Source: Steromphala cineraria (lineage: Eukaryota; Mollusca; Gastropoda; Trochida; Trochidae). Taken from it: a stretch of DNA of 64,000 nucleotides. This document shows, piece after piece, positions 1 through 9,904 of the stretch (position 1 is the stretch's first letter; every line of letters begins with the position of its first letter). The stretch lies in the NCBI GenBank assembly GCA_916613615.1, contig OU744725.1, positions 8,910,708 through 8,974,707 of the forward strand. Direction: 5' to 3'. A program made the translations under genes and the position numbers. Below the pieces are notes generated by a model. That model saw nothing but the letters and a program-made list of their open reading frames with translations. It did no database searches and had not been told where the DNA came from.

Positions 1-139
1 CCCGGATGACCTCATTCTTCTCTCCAACGAACTCCTGAAGGTCCATGACCTTGCGGTCCTGTTCAAGGATCTTGTTGTTGAGCTCCATGACTTTCCGATC
101 CTTGTAGACCATCTGGGCATACATCTCCTGCATCTGGGA
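1..139 (-). CDS. GOLGB1: Giantin-like golgin, coding exon 4 (partial, cut by window edge)
   Basis: Read on the minus strand, the segment follows a clean acceptor (TTGTTTATCAG at 140-150) and stays open to the window edge in the frame left by exon 3 (phase 0). It encodes about 46 residues of heptad-like coiled coil rich in Q, E, K, M and L, including KDRKVMELNNKILEQDRKVM (20 residues). That is an internal KxxxxxLxxxILxQDRKVM-type near-repeat, as in long golgin rods. There is no globular domain. The remaining exons, including any C-terminal Golgi membrane anchor, lie to the left of the window. Exon calling rests on splice signals and continuous frame; family assignment rests on exons 1-2. Confidence 0.6.
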
Positions 140-1395
140 CTGATAAACAACTCACAGTTCATGCACTGCCATGCTCCATGCCTTGTCATAATTCTCATCC
201 ACACATCATGCAGTGGACCTCATGGATTTCATAAACCAAGGCATGATGATGATGCCATATGGAGAAATTAATTGGGTCTTGATTACCCATGCTGGATTGA
301 TAAAAATGCCTTATCCTCATATTGGCAGTGATTTGTTGTCATGTTGTTTTTATACCTTAAACCATGATTATCATACCATATGGTGAAAAAAGGGCATGAT
401 TACCATGCCCTCTGTTGCCAATGATTCTTGATTATTCTTCATGAGGTTATATCAGAGCTTGAAGAGTAACCTTTATCTAGGATTGTCATTTCACCTATGT
501 GAAGGGCTACAATTTTCCATGCATATGACTTTTTCATTTATATTTTCTTGTCATTCTTTTCATGCTCTTGGGCTGGTTTTTATCAAAGCGAGAACTTTTC
601 AAGCTGAGACTAACTTGTGATACAATAAGAGAGATTTGTGTTTTCAGCAAAATGCATAAGATAGTTATAGAGAGGACAGGTGTGTGAGTTGGGTACTCAA
701 AGCATAAGAATTACAGACAATTTGGATCGAAGGCAACCTCTCAACAATGGTGATGATGATGAACATGAATGTGATACTAAATGTTAATATATTTACATTT
801 TCTAACTAATCCACAAATGTTATAGACCTACTTCTATTCATGGTAATTTGTAAACAACCAATTCATCACGATAACACGCAATTGCTGCAATTAACCAACA
901 AACTTGGTTAGTTCTCTATTGACTATACCTCACATTTTCGCAGTGAATGAAAAAGTGCAAAGAAGTAACATTTCAATTGATGTTATTTTCCCACACTAGG
1001 AAAAACCATCCAGTGGTAACCACTGATCCTGACAGAACTAGATATAAAATTGAAATGAAAAGACTTTCATCGAGACTTATTCTTGAGAAGTTGATATAGA
1101 GTTTAGATTATTAAAGGTGTCATATTCTTGTCAACCTCATTTCAGGCAGTAAAACATGTTTCGATGCCATAAATAGAAAATGGGTGAGATTCAAAAAGTG
1201 ACAAAAAAATTCAAGTGACGTTTCACTTTCTGACCATGATGTACTGTTACAAAAACTTGAAAGATTCATTTTGCCAAACTTAAATTTAAGCAATTGATTT
1301 CATTTAAGATCCATAACAACTTCTTAGAATCAATCTCATGTGGACCAATAACAAGAGAGGGAGACACCAATAAAACTATATCCCCGATATCTTAC
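140..1395 (-). other. Intron 3 of the giantin-like gene
   Basis: Minus-strand intron with donor GTAAGA directly after exon 3 and acceptor ...TTTATCAG before exon 4. It is AT-rich. I see no nested gene, RNA or recognisable transposon in it. Confidence 0.55.
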
Positions 1396-1677
1396 CTCTG
1401 CTCCCCCGTCTCCGCCGACCTCCTTGATGCCCTGCAGGGTCTCTATCAGCTTCGTCTTCTGCTCCAACTGTTCCGTGAGATCGTGCACGATCCCCTCTCG
1501 GTCAGCCAGGAGGGACATCTTGTCCTCGATCTGTTGCTCCCTGAAGCTGATGACCTGTGCTTTCTCCTCGATGAGTCGATCTTTCTCCTCCAGCTGCTTC
1601 TTCAGCATCTTCGTCTTGGCTCGGAACACCTTGTTAGATGATCCCTCCTCGCTTGTCATGCTGCTAGTGTCAGAGTC
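1396..1677 (-). CDS. GOLGB1: Giantin-like golgin, coding exon 3
   Basis: Minus-strand exon of 94 codons, exactly in phase. It is preceded by acceptor TTTCACCTGTAG and followed by donor GAG|GTAAGA. It opens with an acidic serine-rich linker (DSDTSSMTSEEGSS) and passes into a charged coiled coil (KKQLEEKDRLIEEK, EQLEQKTKLIETLQ) whose leucine and isoleucine spacing is heptad-like. It ends in a glycine-rich tail (VGGDGGAE). The GC content is clearly higher than in the flanking introns and there are no stops, which supports real coding. The role inferred from family is vesicle tethering at the Golgi rim. Any other long golgin would also fit this exon taken alone. Confidence 0.68.
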
Positions 1678-2030
1678 CTACAGGTGAAAATAGTGTGTTA
1701 CATTGCCTGACTGTGGAAAATTATTTTTTAATAAACCATTTTAAATCATTACCCACAAAGTACAAATACAGTCATTTTCTATGAGAATATATCTAAAGCA
1801 AGTGACTAATATATCTTAAGCAAGTGACCTTTATAGCGTATTTCATAAAATATTGCAAATAAATGTTGATTGCAATTATATCTTAACTATAATTTCTTCA
1901 ACACCCAAACACATATTCTTACACGCTAAAAGAATTGTTTGCACATTATGCACATTCAGTTTTGTGATATATTGGTATTGCTTGCAATTACATTGCACAC
2001 CCCTTATTAGGACTGTTACGATATACATAC
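1678..2030 (-). other. Intron 2 of the giantin-like gene
   Basis: AT-rich intron between donor GGC|GTATGT (exon 2) and acceptor CTGTAG (exon 3). Nothing else is visible. Confidence 0.55.
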
Positions 2031-2135
2031 GCCGCCATCATATCCTCCTCGTTTCGCCTCCTCCAGTTGTGAGGTCATCTTCACAGCTTTCGCTTTTGCT
2101 TGAAGTTTCATCTTGGACATTTTGGCGCTGGTTTC
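2031..2135 (-). CDS. GOLGB1: Giantin-like golgin, coding exon 2
   Basis: A 35-codon phase-0 exon bounded by acceptor TTTAATTGTGCAG and donor GTATGT. It encodes a basic helix with the diagnostic segment SKMKLQAKAKAVKM. In animal giantin (golgin B1), the N-terminal coiled coil has the same order of features: a short IRxKD/xxKDxxLQ helix followed by a KxKKLKLxAKAK-type basic stretch. Exons 1 and 2 reproduce both in the right order, and this is the main reason for the name. The match is from memory of the family, not from an alignment. Confidence 0.65.
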
Positions 2136-2655
2136 CTGCACAATTAAAGCATTGATAGATTTTATAGATGGGATTCTGTATTATGATAAAAATATCCTAA
2201 TATTCAACACTTGAATTCATATCAATACCCTATCATCCCCTCTTAAGAAAATCATTGACATTCTCAAAATCAAATTAATAATTGTTGTCATAGATATGGA
2301 TAAAATAAAATTGCATTACAAATTGACCTATGATTTTTAATGATGCGCAATACAATAATTTTCAGCTGAATTTTACACTGCATTTGTCAAATTGTGATCA
2401 TGCAAACAGCTCACAAATTGATACCTACAACAATATATTATAATAAAACAATATAAAACATGTTACGATACTTTATTTCATCATTCAGAAAAAGAAAGAT
2501 TAACTTTCACAACATGATACAGAAATTATCACTATACCGACATTCATTATTTATATCATTAGATGAAGTATTGGAATTCTCGATACAACAGTGTATCCTC
2601 ACACAGATATTGACTTTTCTTCCTAATGCATGTAAAGAATGATGAGGAACCACAC
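2136..2655 (-). other. Intron 1 (between coding exons 1 and 2) of the giantin-like gene
   Basis: Donor GTGTGG and acceptor GTGCAG. AT-rich, with nothing else recognised. Confidence 0.5.
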
Positions 2656-2772
2656 CTGAAGTTCCTTGTCCTTAACCTTGATGGTGTCCTCTCTCTCTCT
2701 GATCATGGACTTGAGTTGATCTACCAGCAGCTGCTGGGCATCAAACTGAAGTTGAAGGTCACTGTCGGCCAT
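2656..2772 (-). CDS. GOLGB1: Giantin-like golgin, coding exon 1 with start codon
   Basis: The minus-strand ATG at 2770-2772 sits in a good context (ACCAAGATGG). It opens 39 codons ending exactly at donor CAG|GTGTGG. The peptide starts MADSDLQLQFDAQQ and continues QLLVDQLKSMIREREDTIKV, an amphipathic helix like the first coiled coil of giantin, a Golgi-rim tether that captures COPI vesicles and is anchored by a C-terminal membrane helix (outside this window). Chosen start: the first ATG after a probable acceptor (TTTGTCAG at about 2804) with no upstream in-frame extension. The exon is followed by a 520-bp intron. The full gene is expected to be very long, so only its 5' tip is here. Confidence 0.66.
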
Positions 2773-3285
2773 CTTGGTTAGTTTTCACGTCTGCTTGGTT
2801 TAGTTCTGACAAAGTAATGCAAATACAAGGTTAGACCACAATTTAATACAGGATTGAAAATCTCCAAGTTGAAATATGAAGTAACTTCTTTTATAGCGAG
2901 AAAAGTCAAAATCTTAATGCTCAGCAGCTAATACCCTTATATCAATCAAGCCGAATGCCTCTTATCGCTACAGGTTTTCATTCATCACAGTAGGAGGCCT
3001 ATTTGTTTTAACAGCCAATGAAACGTTGTGGTTTGATTCATTCAAGAGTTTTAAGCAATCATCTCTTTCCTCTACGTTCTTTCTGGATGTTGGTTATTTT
3101 ATTGGCTGGTTACAAGGAAAGGTATTCGAGGTTTCACCTTGATAGATATCTGGGTATGGTTGTAGCGCTAGAGAAAACAAATACCCTGGTGTAGCAGGAT
3201 GCACAAAATCCATTTTGGGGTTATATATTTAAGACAAGTTGTCTAAAGGCAGGAGAGCAAACATGCATGTGGTAAATGGGATTAT

Positions 3286-3419
3286 GGATATACAACTTCT
3301 TTATTCAGTGTTTGCGGCGTTTTGAAATAGATACTAATGTCGTTTTCAAGCAAGTGAAAATGACATTAGTATCTATGTCCAAACATCCCAAACACTGAAT
3401 AAAAACGTTGTATATATCC
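3286..3419. repeat. Foldback inverted repeat, about 60-bp arms
   Basis: The left arm (3286-3346, starting GGATATACAAC) pairs with the right arm (3357-3419, ending GTTGTATATATCC), with a few mismatches and a loop of about 10 nt. It lies between the coding part and the probable promoter of the giantin-like gene, so it is probably in a 5' UTR intron. It is a MITE-like or local inverted duplication. No flanking target duplication was identified. Confidence 0.75.
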
Positions 3420-4615
3420 ATAACATTGCCTTCATCATTCTTTATTAATAAATAAAATTATTGCTTTGAAATTGTGAAAGAATTCTTGGCAGGATTCTGA
3501 GTAACATCTTTGTCAGAGAGTTGTCAAATCTGAGATTTGGTTACGCAAGTTATGATTAATCACTAAAAGTTTGGGTATGGTATATATATAGAATTCTTCA
3601 CAGGATTTTTAGGTGTTCTTGTGGTGAAAATATTATCTTGTGTTGCACATAATGATATTTGACCAATGAATTGGTACAAAAAATAATTCAACTTACATAT
3701 TTATTTACTTCTTGTCATTTAAGTCATGTTTCTAAAATGCAAGGGTATCTTCCATTCGGGATTTCGAAAACGTCATGTTGCTATCCAGATATTACCTGTG
3801 AACAAAAAGCATATAAAAAATCTCTACTCCATTTTATCTTAAAGTGTAAGTGTCTGATTATTCAGTTTAACCAAGGACCAGGTTTACATTTCCTTTCAAA
3901 ACATCCTTCATGGCTTCATAGTCATAAAGTTTTCTTAACTAGTATACCAAATGAAATATCTTCATTTTTGGAATCAAAAACAATTGTCAGATTAGGTTTT
4001 TATTCGGGAGAAAAGGTTACAGAAAGAAAACTACAATTATATTTCAAATCTCTGTTACAACGAACATATACTCATAATTTCATCATATGATAAAAACTTT
4101 CTAGAACCCATTATGAGCAATAGTAATGGAGCTCATTAACATTACTACTGACTTATTCAAGTTCGATTGCAAATAAAACTCATGGCTCCATGTTGACAAT
4201 CGAATAAAAATGATATTTTTTATCAAAATATATTTTTATTATTATGCAAAATATGTCATGAATGTTGAGGCCCTACCAGGCAGATGTTTACATGTTAAAT
4301 CGCAAATTCATATTCGGTCTTGTTCATTTAAATCTCCTTGATCATATCTATTTTAGCATATGTGAATATGTATTTCTGAGACCTCTCCAGATACCAAAAT
4401 ATTGCATTTTATGAGTAGTTGAAACAGGTAAACAAAATGGCATTCGATATTCAGGTCACCATAAAACAGCCAACACATTATGTTCATGGTTTTGCTTGAT
4501 GCAAAATTTGCAATATGAGGTATAGAATCTATACATATGGCATGTAGCAAAAGACCCATTGTCTTCAAATATTCCGTTGAGGTCGCATTTTTCGACACTC
4601 TAATGAACTTCTCAC
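3420..4615. other. Non-coding stretch, probably 5' UTR intron of the giantin-like gene
   Basis: AT-rich sequence. An open frame from 3659 to 4090 on the plus strand has no recognisable domain and only an internal ATG at 3737; I do not treat it as a gene. No RNA or transposon is recognised. Confidence 0.4.
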
Positions 4616-4690
4616 CTCTCCACCCGAAATTCCTGCTCGTCCGCCATCTTGAAAGCACCTTGTCAAATCACGTGACGTGGAAGCAAATGA
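4616..4690 (-). promoter_or_regulatory. Candidate promoter / first non-coding exon of the giantin-like gene
   Basis: Read on the minus strand, a GC-richer patch contains CAAGATGGCGG (YY1-like element, ATG at 4645-4647) and then a strong donor, GAG|AG|GTGAGA-type, at 4611-4615. Just upstream lie a palindromic E-box TCACGTGA (4668-4675) and, on the plus strand, TGACGTGG (4673-4680), which equals the UPRE core bound by XBP1/ATF6. If spliced to the acceptor near 2804, the AAGATGGCG start would give a short upstream ORF ending before the main ATG. Both the exon and its link to the gene are inferred. Confidence 0.3.
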
Positions 4691-5755
4691 TCTACCCTTG
4701 GCGACTTAGAGTTGCCTCCCTTAGGTAAGATTTCATTGAAACGTTACTAAAATATATGACGAGACTCCAGTAAAGTGTTCAAAATGAACTCCTTTAAAGT
4801 TTATTCATTTGTTATTCGACTTATATATTTCATTCTTACAGGTGTTCAAAAAAACTAAATGCATGTCAAAAATTAGCTCAACACCTTTGGAAACCTGCGA
4901 GAGCGTAGGCCTATATGTCACTACTATAGTGAAATTAAACCAGCATAGCTCGTTTCGCTTGAATGAATGAACCCGTAAGAATAGTACATGTAGTTTTCTG
5001 ATTTCGGTATGAACCTTCAAGAACCATCGTTAAAATGCCAAAATTGTATTAATAATTTGTATCTAGTAAACCATTTGCAGGAATAGGTAGGTTTTAGTTT
5101 AATTATTCGTGTAATTGATCTAATCTTACCAGACAAAATATCTCCTTACCTTATAGATCACTTATTTTACTGTAACTTAGTTTTAAATTACAATCACGTA
5201 CGTACTACTCAGTTCGAAAAAATATCAACATTGCCAATGTCCTGAAAAAGCCACACGTGACCAAATAATAATAATAATAGTGCATCACACACAATTTTTT
5301 TTATAATCTTTATGTTAAACAAATTAAAGAGAATATGTTGCTGGTAATCCTGTTAAATAGGTAAGTATAAACCGATATATTTTCGAAAATGGTTTGTTAG
5401 TTTATGTTCACGAAAGAAGATAAACTCCCATGCAAAGACGGATATGATTTTTTTTGCCAAAGTTGTCAATATTACCGTCTTTGATATTTTTGATTACTGA
5501 ATCGCTTGCAACCCGTTTTTTCACACCTTTGTTTACATTTATCCACGTTCCTCTCGTGCAAGTTTGCATACCAACAAGCCAAAATGAATCATTGGTTTAT
5601 TGATACCATCCATAACGTCACTTAGAGACAGCGTTGGCGCCTTAACGCCAATTTGTGTTGTTAGCCATCCTGCTACATCAGCTTATATGTTTCCACGTTA
5701 TGCTACACAAATCAGCGTATATGTCTGCGTATAATCTCCGCGTTATGCTACAATC
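4691..5755. other. Intergenic, nothing recognised
   Basis: AT-rich DNA with no coding signal. Near 5690-5750 there are two partial copies of a CGTTATGCTACA motif just before the Tc1 fragment. Confidence 0.4.
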
Positions 5756-5968
5756 TCCGATTTAAATCCAATTGAACATTTATGGGACGAGTTGGTCCGA
5801 CGACTGCGACTACGCCAACAACCTCCACAAAACATACAGGAACTCCGACAGGCCTTGATGGAAGAATGGCGTCGTATCCCTGCTAACGTCATCCGACGTC
5901 TGACAACTTCCATGAGACGACGTGTACAAGCATGCAATAATGCTGCAGAAGGTCACATGAGATATTGA
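5756..5968 (+). pseudogene. Tc1-like transposase, C-terminal fragment
   Basis: The plus-strand frame gives 70 residues to a stop. It begins SDLNPIEHLWDELVRRL, which carries the terminal catalytic glutamate (NPIEH) of the DDE triad. It then shows the usual Tc1/mariner C-terminal helix pattern (QALMEEWRRIP, RRLTTSMRRRV) and ends GHMRY. The two upstream aspartates, the DNA-binding domain and the terminal repeats are missing, so this is a dead remnant about one fifth of the normal length. Confidence 0.85.
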
Positions 5969-6382
5969 TTTATTGATTTATCACTGAATTAAACAAATGA
6001 TGACATGTTTAAGTTGTTGTTATTTTTCTCACTGTGGAAAACTGTCCAATTTTGGACCTCACAGCAAGATTATGAATGTTGGAATTAATAAAATTATGCT
6101 TTCATCTTTTGATAATACCACGAAATACTTTCAAAAAGCAATTTGGGGATGAAGAAAGTCTTTCCAACCGTCTTTGTAAAGTAACAATGCATCAAGGATA
6201 TCTGAAGTACATTTTGACAACGTTGACATGCTGATTGACTGAATATGGGAATGACCGACTTAAACTAGTTACATAATCATATATACGAATCTAGTTGTCA
6301 ACTGTTAAAATTCTCTGCCCAAACTTCCTGGAATGTTTTCGTCTTCATATCACAAGTGAATGAAGTGCATGCAGATGAATCG

Positions 6383-6461
6383 TATAAATAAGAGAAACGG
6401 TTCTTCGTCTTAGCAATAACGACCACAGGACACATTAACAACATGCTCTCTTTTCTCGTAG
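6383..6461 (+). promoter_or_regulatory. Candidate TATA promoter plus tiny first coding exon
   Basis: TATAAATA at 6383-6390 lies 53 bp upstream of ATG 6443. The ATG opens a six-codon hydrophobic start (MLSFLV) that runs into a textbook donor, G|GTAAGT, at 6461/6462. This arrangement is typical of the signal-peptide exon of a small secreted protein. The downstream 147-bp repeats (from 6674) carry acceptor-like CTTCAAG followed by short frames and AATAAA signals. No intermediate exon was found and no family is recognised, so the gene itself is uncertain. Confidence 0.25.
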
Positions 6462-6673
6462 GTAAGTTCAGCATTATTAAATCATTTCGTAATTATATTT
6501 CACAGTTCATGTTGTTTTACTCCTGTGAAAGCCTCTTGTATAAAAACGCTCTTTTTCTGTTTGAAATATCAGTATATTGTATCAAATATTCCATCCGGTG
6601 GTAGTTGTTTATATGTTGTGTTTATCAAAATTACCAACTGTTATACATACACATCTCAATTCGTCGCAAATTT

Positions 6674-7052
6674 TTCTTGTTTTTCTTATATTTCCATCTG
6701 CTTCAAGAATGGTGTCTACTGGATGTAATATCTGTCAAGCCCAACTGAGACGTGTTATGTCAGGTCTATAATAAAGCGTCGCAAATGTGTTAAAAGAAGT
6801 TTGATAGTTTACTATATTCATGTTTGTTTTTCTTTTATTTTCATCTGCTTCAAGAATGGTGTCTACTTGATGTAATATCTGTCAAGCCCAACTGAGACGT
6901 GTTATGTCAGGTCTATAATAAAGCGTCGCAAATGTGTTAAAAGAACTTTGATAGTTTACCATATTCATGTTTGTTTTTCTTTCATTTCTATCTGCTTCAA
7001 GAATGGTGTCTACTTGATGTAATATCTGTCAAGACATGTGTTATGTCAGGTC
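6674..7052 (+). repeat. 147-bp direct repeat, about 2.6 copies, with polyadenylation-like signals
   Basis: The block CATCTGCTTCAAGAATGGTG recurs at 6695, 6842 and (with one change) 6989, exactly 147 bp apart. Copies 1 and 2 continue to ATAATAAAGCG, containing AATAAA. Copy 3 lacks 10 bp after CTGTCAAG, which opens a frame through to 7159; an AATAAA then occurs near 7122. The copies are nearly identical, indicating recent duplication. Confidence 0.85.
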
Positions 7053-7159
7053 TCGTGAAAAAAGTGTTACACTGCGTCACATTTTCTGACATTGCAACGT
7101 ATGCCTGCTTGCGTATCCTAGCGCAAATAAAGGTCTATTGTACATCAACCCACAGTTAA

Positions 7160-7790
7160 CCGTTACAGTTTTGGCAAATCGTTGAAATGACCATGATCAG
7201 CGGGTCGTAAACACTAAGTGATGATGCTATAAGTCTCTTGTTATATGTTTAAATATATATGTCCTTTAAGGAGCCACTGTAGAAAAGTTCTTCTTTTTTA
7301 TAATAAAAAGTTGATATGGATTATTTTTATCGAAGTTTAAGGAAATAAGACGATGCAATTAATAACCCTTTCCTCTATTTCATTATGAATAAATATCTTT
7401 TTTAGATTTACCAGAGAGACTAGTGATTCCTAAGATATATTCCAGAATGGTCACTTTATAAATGAACAATATGGAATATTTGTCAATTCAGCCGAAAGTA
7501 TTAATTGCCGTCCTATGACAATCATCATATAATCACCTAAACACAGGTAAACAAACTTTGGCGCTGTTGATGTAGAAACCAATATAGGGCAAGGTGCTAA
7601 GTTGAACTTTGGAAAGAAAAAACCCAAACTTACAGATATTTCCATGGAGCAAAGGGGGTATGCTAACAGTCGGGTACATATATGCAGGATTTGAGAGACG
7701 TACAGCTAGTGCCAATAGCTTTACAAAACCTGCTTTACAGTAGCAAGGGACAGAACTCTTGTAGCAATAAGGGAGGTGATATATATCGCC
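7160..7790. other. Intergenic, nothing recognised
   Basis: AT-rich sequence. Open frames on the minus strand (7451-7877) show no family features and partly lie in the palindrome that follows. Confidence 0.4.
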
Positions 7791-7976
7791 CACAGGAAAT
7801 TGAGAATAATCAAATATAATGTTATAATAATCAATAATAAAGTCAAAATACGAAGCAGATAAAATATACTCCCCCATAATACTCCCCCATATGGGGGGTA
7901 TATTTTATCTGCTTCGTATTTTGACTTTATTATTGATTGTTATAACATTATATTTGATTATTCTCAATTTCCTGTG
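7791..7976. repeat. Near-perfect palindrome, about 86-bp arms, no loop
   Basis: CACAGGAAATTGAG at 7791 is mirrored by CTCAATTTCCTGTG ending at 7976. The arms meet at 7890/7891 (CCCCCAT|ATGGGGG). The left arm has an extra 13-bp direct duplication (ACTCCCCCATAAT) and a 3-bp difference; otherwise the arms match. Such loop-free palindromes are unstable, so it is probably young. Confidence 0.85.
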
Positions 7977-8131
7977 ATATCGCCGAAGAAATGCCGGCCC
8001 GGCCTTTTACACCCTACAGTATGGGTGGTAGAAGATCTGTAGTAGCTACAATAGGGAAACATGCTTCAGAAGAGACTGTAAATTTCAGCATGTATGTTCC
8101 ATTTGTTACCAGCCTCATAGTGAATTGAGGC

Positions 8132-8798
8132 ATGCCCAGGGTTTTGTTCCAAAAAACGTTAAACACCAGAGAAATCACAACAGCAGCCATCCTACTTCCC
8201 ATATCAATGAGGCCTCAATTACAAAGCATGGGACAGCTTACTGCCACCTACAGTGTTCATAGAGATTTGATATTGACCGGTGTACAAGATGGTTTCCCCA
8301 TTATTGAAAATGATAAACGTCCAAATGTTAAACCTGTGTGTGTAGAAACCCCCCTTTCACCAAAGCAATATAGGCATCAAGTAGAGACTGAATTAAAGGA
8401 AGAATTAAGTTTAGGAAATTATCTGCATGTGGATGAACAGTTGTGAACTCCCTATACGGGCAATCCCTGAAACAATCTCTGAAAAAGTAAGGTAATTCAT
8501 GATGGCAGCCGTCCTGAGGGTTGCAGCATGAATAGGTATGTAGATGAAACTTCTGTGTGGGTGTAATTAAGTTGATAAAGCCACATTATTATTTAGCAAA
8601 AGTTGACCTGCACCACGCCTACCGCTCGGTCAGTATTCATAAAGACGATTATCCATTCACAGGTTTACACTGGAAATTCCAAGGTGACAGTAAAGTAAAA
8701 TATTTTGTTGACACTAAACTTCCATTTGGTTGTTCAAGCAGCCCTCTTATTTTCAAACATTAACTGATGCAGTGGGTGATATTATGAAATATTCATAA
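8132..8798 (+). pseudogene. DIRS/Ngaro-type retroelement reverse transcriptase fragment
   Basis: Broken plus-strand frames carry RT motifs in order. First comes an upstream segment with LSPKQYRHQVETELKEEL. Near 8485-8540, in another frame, is a KVRVIHDGSRPEG-like motif. Then AKVDLHHAYRSVSIHKDDY (RT motif A with the catalytic aspartate) and DTKLPFGCSSSPLIF (the LPFG.xxSP motif) span 8593-8757, and LTDAVGDIMKYS follows one frame further on (8760-8798). Wording and spacing match RTs of tyrosine-recombinase retrotransposons rather than LINEs. Stops and a 1-nt slip at 8758-8762 make it a pseudogene. The YxDD motif, RNase H and recombinase are absent. Confidence 0.7.
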
Positions 8799-9227
8799 TA
8801 TTGTTTTGATTGAAACAAATATTTAAAAACTCAAAAGGTTATGATTGCATATCAATATTTTCCAACATTCCCTTCATGTGGAAGTTCCGCATACCATGTA
8901 AGTGTGTTCCCAAGCCCTCAACATGCAAGAGATCTGACGGTTCATGTCCACAGTTCTAAAGACCTGAAACGACACTCATTCAGATGACAATGGGCCTATT
9001 TGATAGTCGGTGTTATTTGACTCTACTAAACTGGGTCGACTTTCTTTATATCCTCAGAGTGATAGAACATTCATACCCTACTATTGTCCTTATATGACAT
9101 ATCTTTTTCAACAAATGAAAGTGATATCACGCACACAAAAAACATGAAATCTGTTGAATATATCATATTTCACATCGTATAATCATATTCCCCTAAGCAA
9201 CCCGAATTGAACTTCAACGAAAGGTTT
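8799..9227. other. Intergenic, nothing recognised
   Basis: AT-rich; no coding or repeat structure was recognised before the decayed array that follows. Confidence 0.35.
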
Positions 9228-9632
9228 TGTTGACAAATACAGCCTGTGTCATGAAGTGAAAAAATATTTCATAACCAAATATGCATGTTGACAAATCCAT
9301 CCTGTCATAAAGTGGAGAAATGTTACATAACCAAAATATATCAAGTGCATGTTACAAACAGCCTTCGTTATGACTTGAAGAAATGTTACATCACCAAAAT
9401 TTCATGTTGACAAATACAAACTGTGATATAAAATGAATACATTTTACGTTACCAAATATGCGAGAAACATATTCACTCTGTGTTATAAAGTGAAGAAATG
9501 TCATATAAACGGAGATGCAAGTTGACAAGTGCTTTAATGTGAAGTAAAGCAATATTACATAATCAAAAGTGCATTGTGACAAAGGCAGGCTGTGTTATAA
9601 CCGAAGAAATGTCATGTCACCGGCGATGGACT
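9228..9632 (+). repeat. Strongly diverged tandem repeat, about 60-bp unit, about 7 copies
   Basis: The core GTTGACAAATACA...TGTGTTATAAAGTGAAGAAATGTTACATAACC recurs with substitutions at about 9228, 9289, 9345, 9404, 9460, 9520 and 9575. The copies differ from each other far more than in any other array in the window, so this is an old array. Confidence 0.65.
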
Positions 9633-9654
9633 TTTATAAGTACCGATATGACCT

Positions 9655-9895
9655 TGTCCTAGAGCGACCCATGCACTATCTGCACCGAGGAGCGGTTGCC
9701 GAGCGTGAGGGACCGGTCGATGGTAGTGTAGAGCGAGGAGCCGATTGAGCAGAGCGGACCTCTCTGTACTGGGGAGTATAGTCGACCTCGCTGGGTCAAT
9801 ACAGTCTGGTCAATGTGCTCTCTACTCACGTCTTCCTCCACAGTGAATGAGGTCAGGCGAGAGGTAGAGGGCTCAAGTACGGACTGTCAAACATT
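9655..9895. other. GC-richer non-repetitive island next to the GA satellite
   Basis: About 240 bp of visibly higher GC and CpG content (for example GCGAGGAGCCGATTGAGC) than the surrounding DNA, ending exactly where the purine satellite starts. A TATA-like TTTTATAAG lies at 9631-9639. A minus-strand frame (9659-9841) has no recognisable domain. It may be a promoter or exon fragment, or the unique head of the satellite. Confidence 0.3.
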
Positions 9896-9904
9896 TATAG
9901 GATA

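Noticed and set aside
3659..4090. 143-codon plus-strand frame
   Set aside because: Begins with TTG, has no recognised motif, and lies opposite the probable 5' UTR intron of the giantin-like gene.
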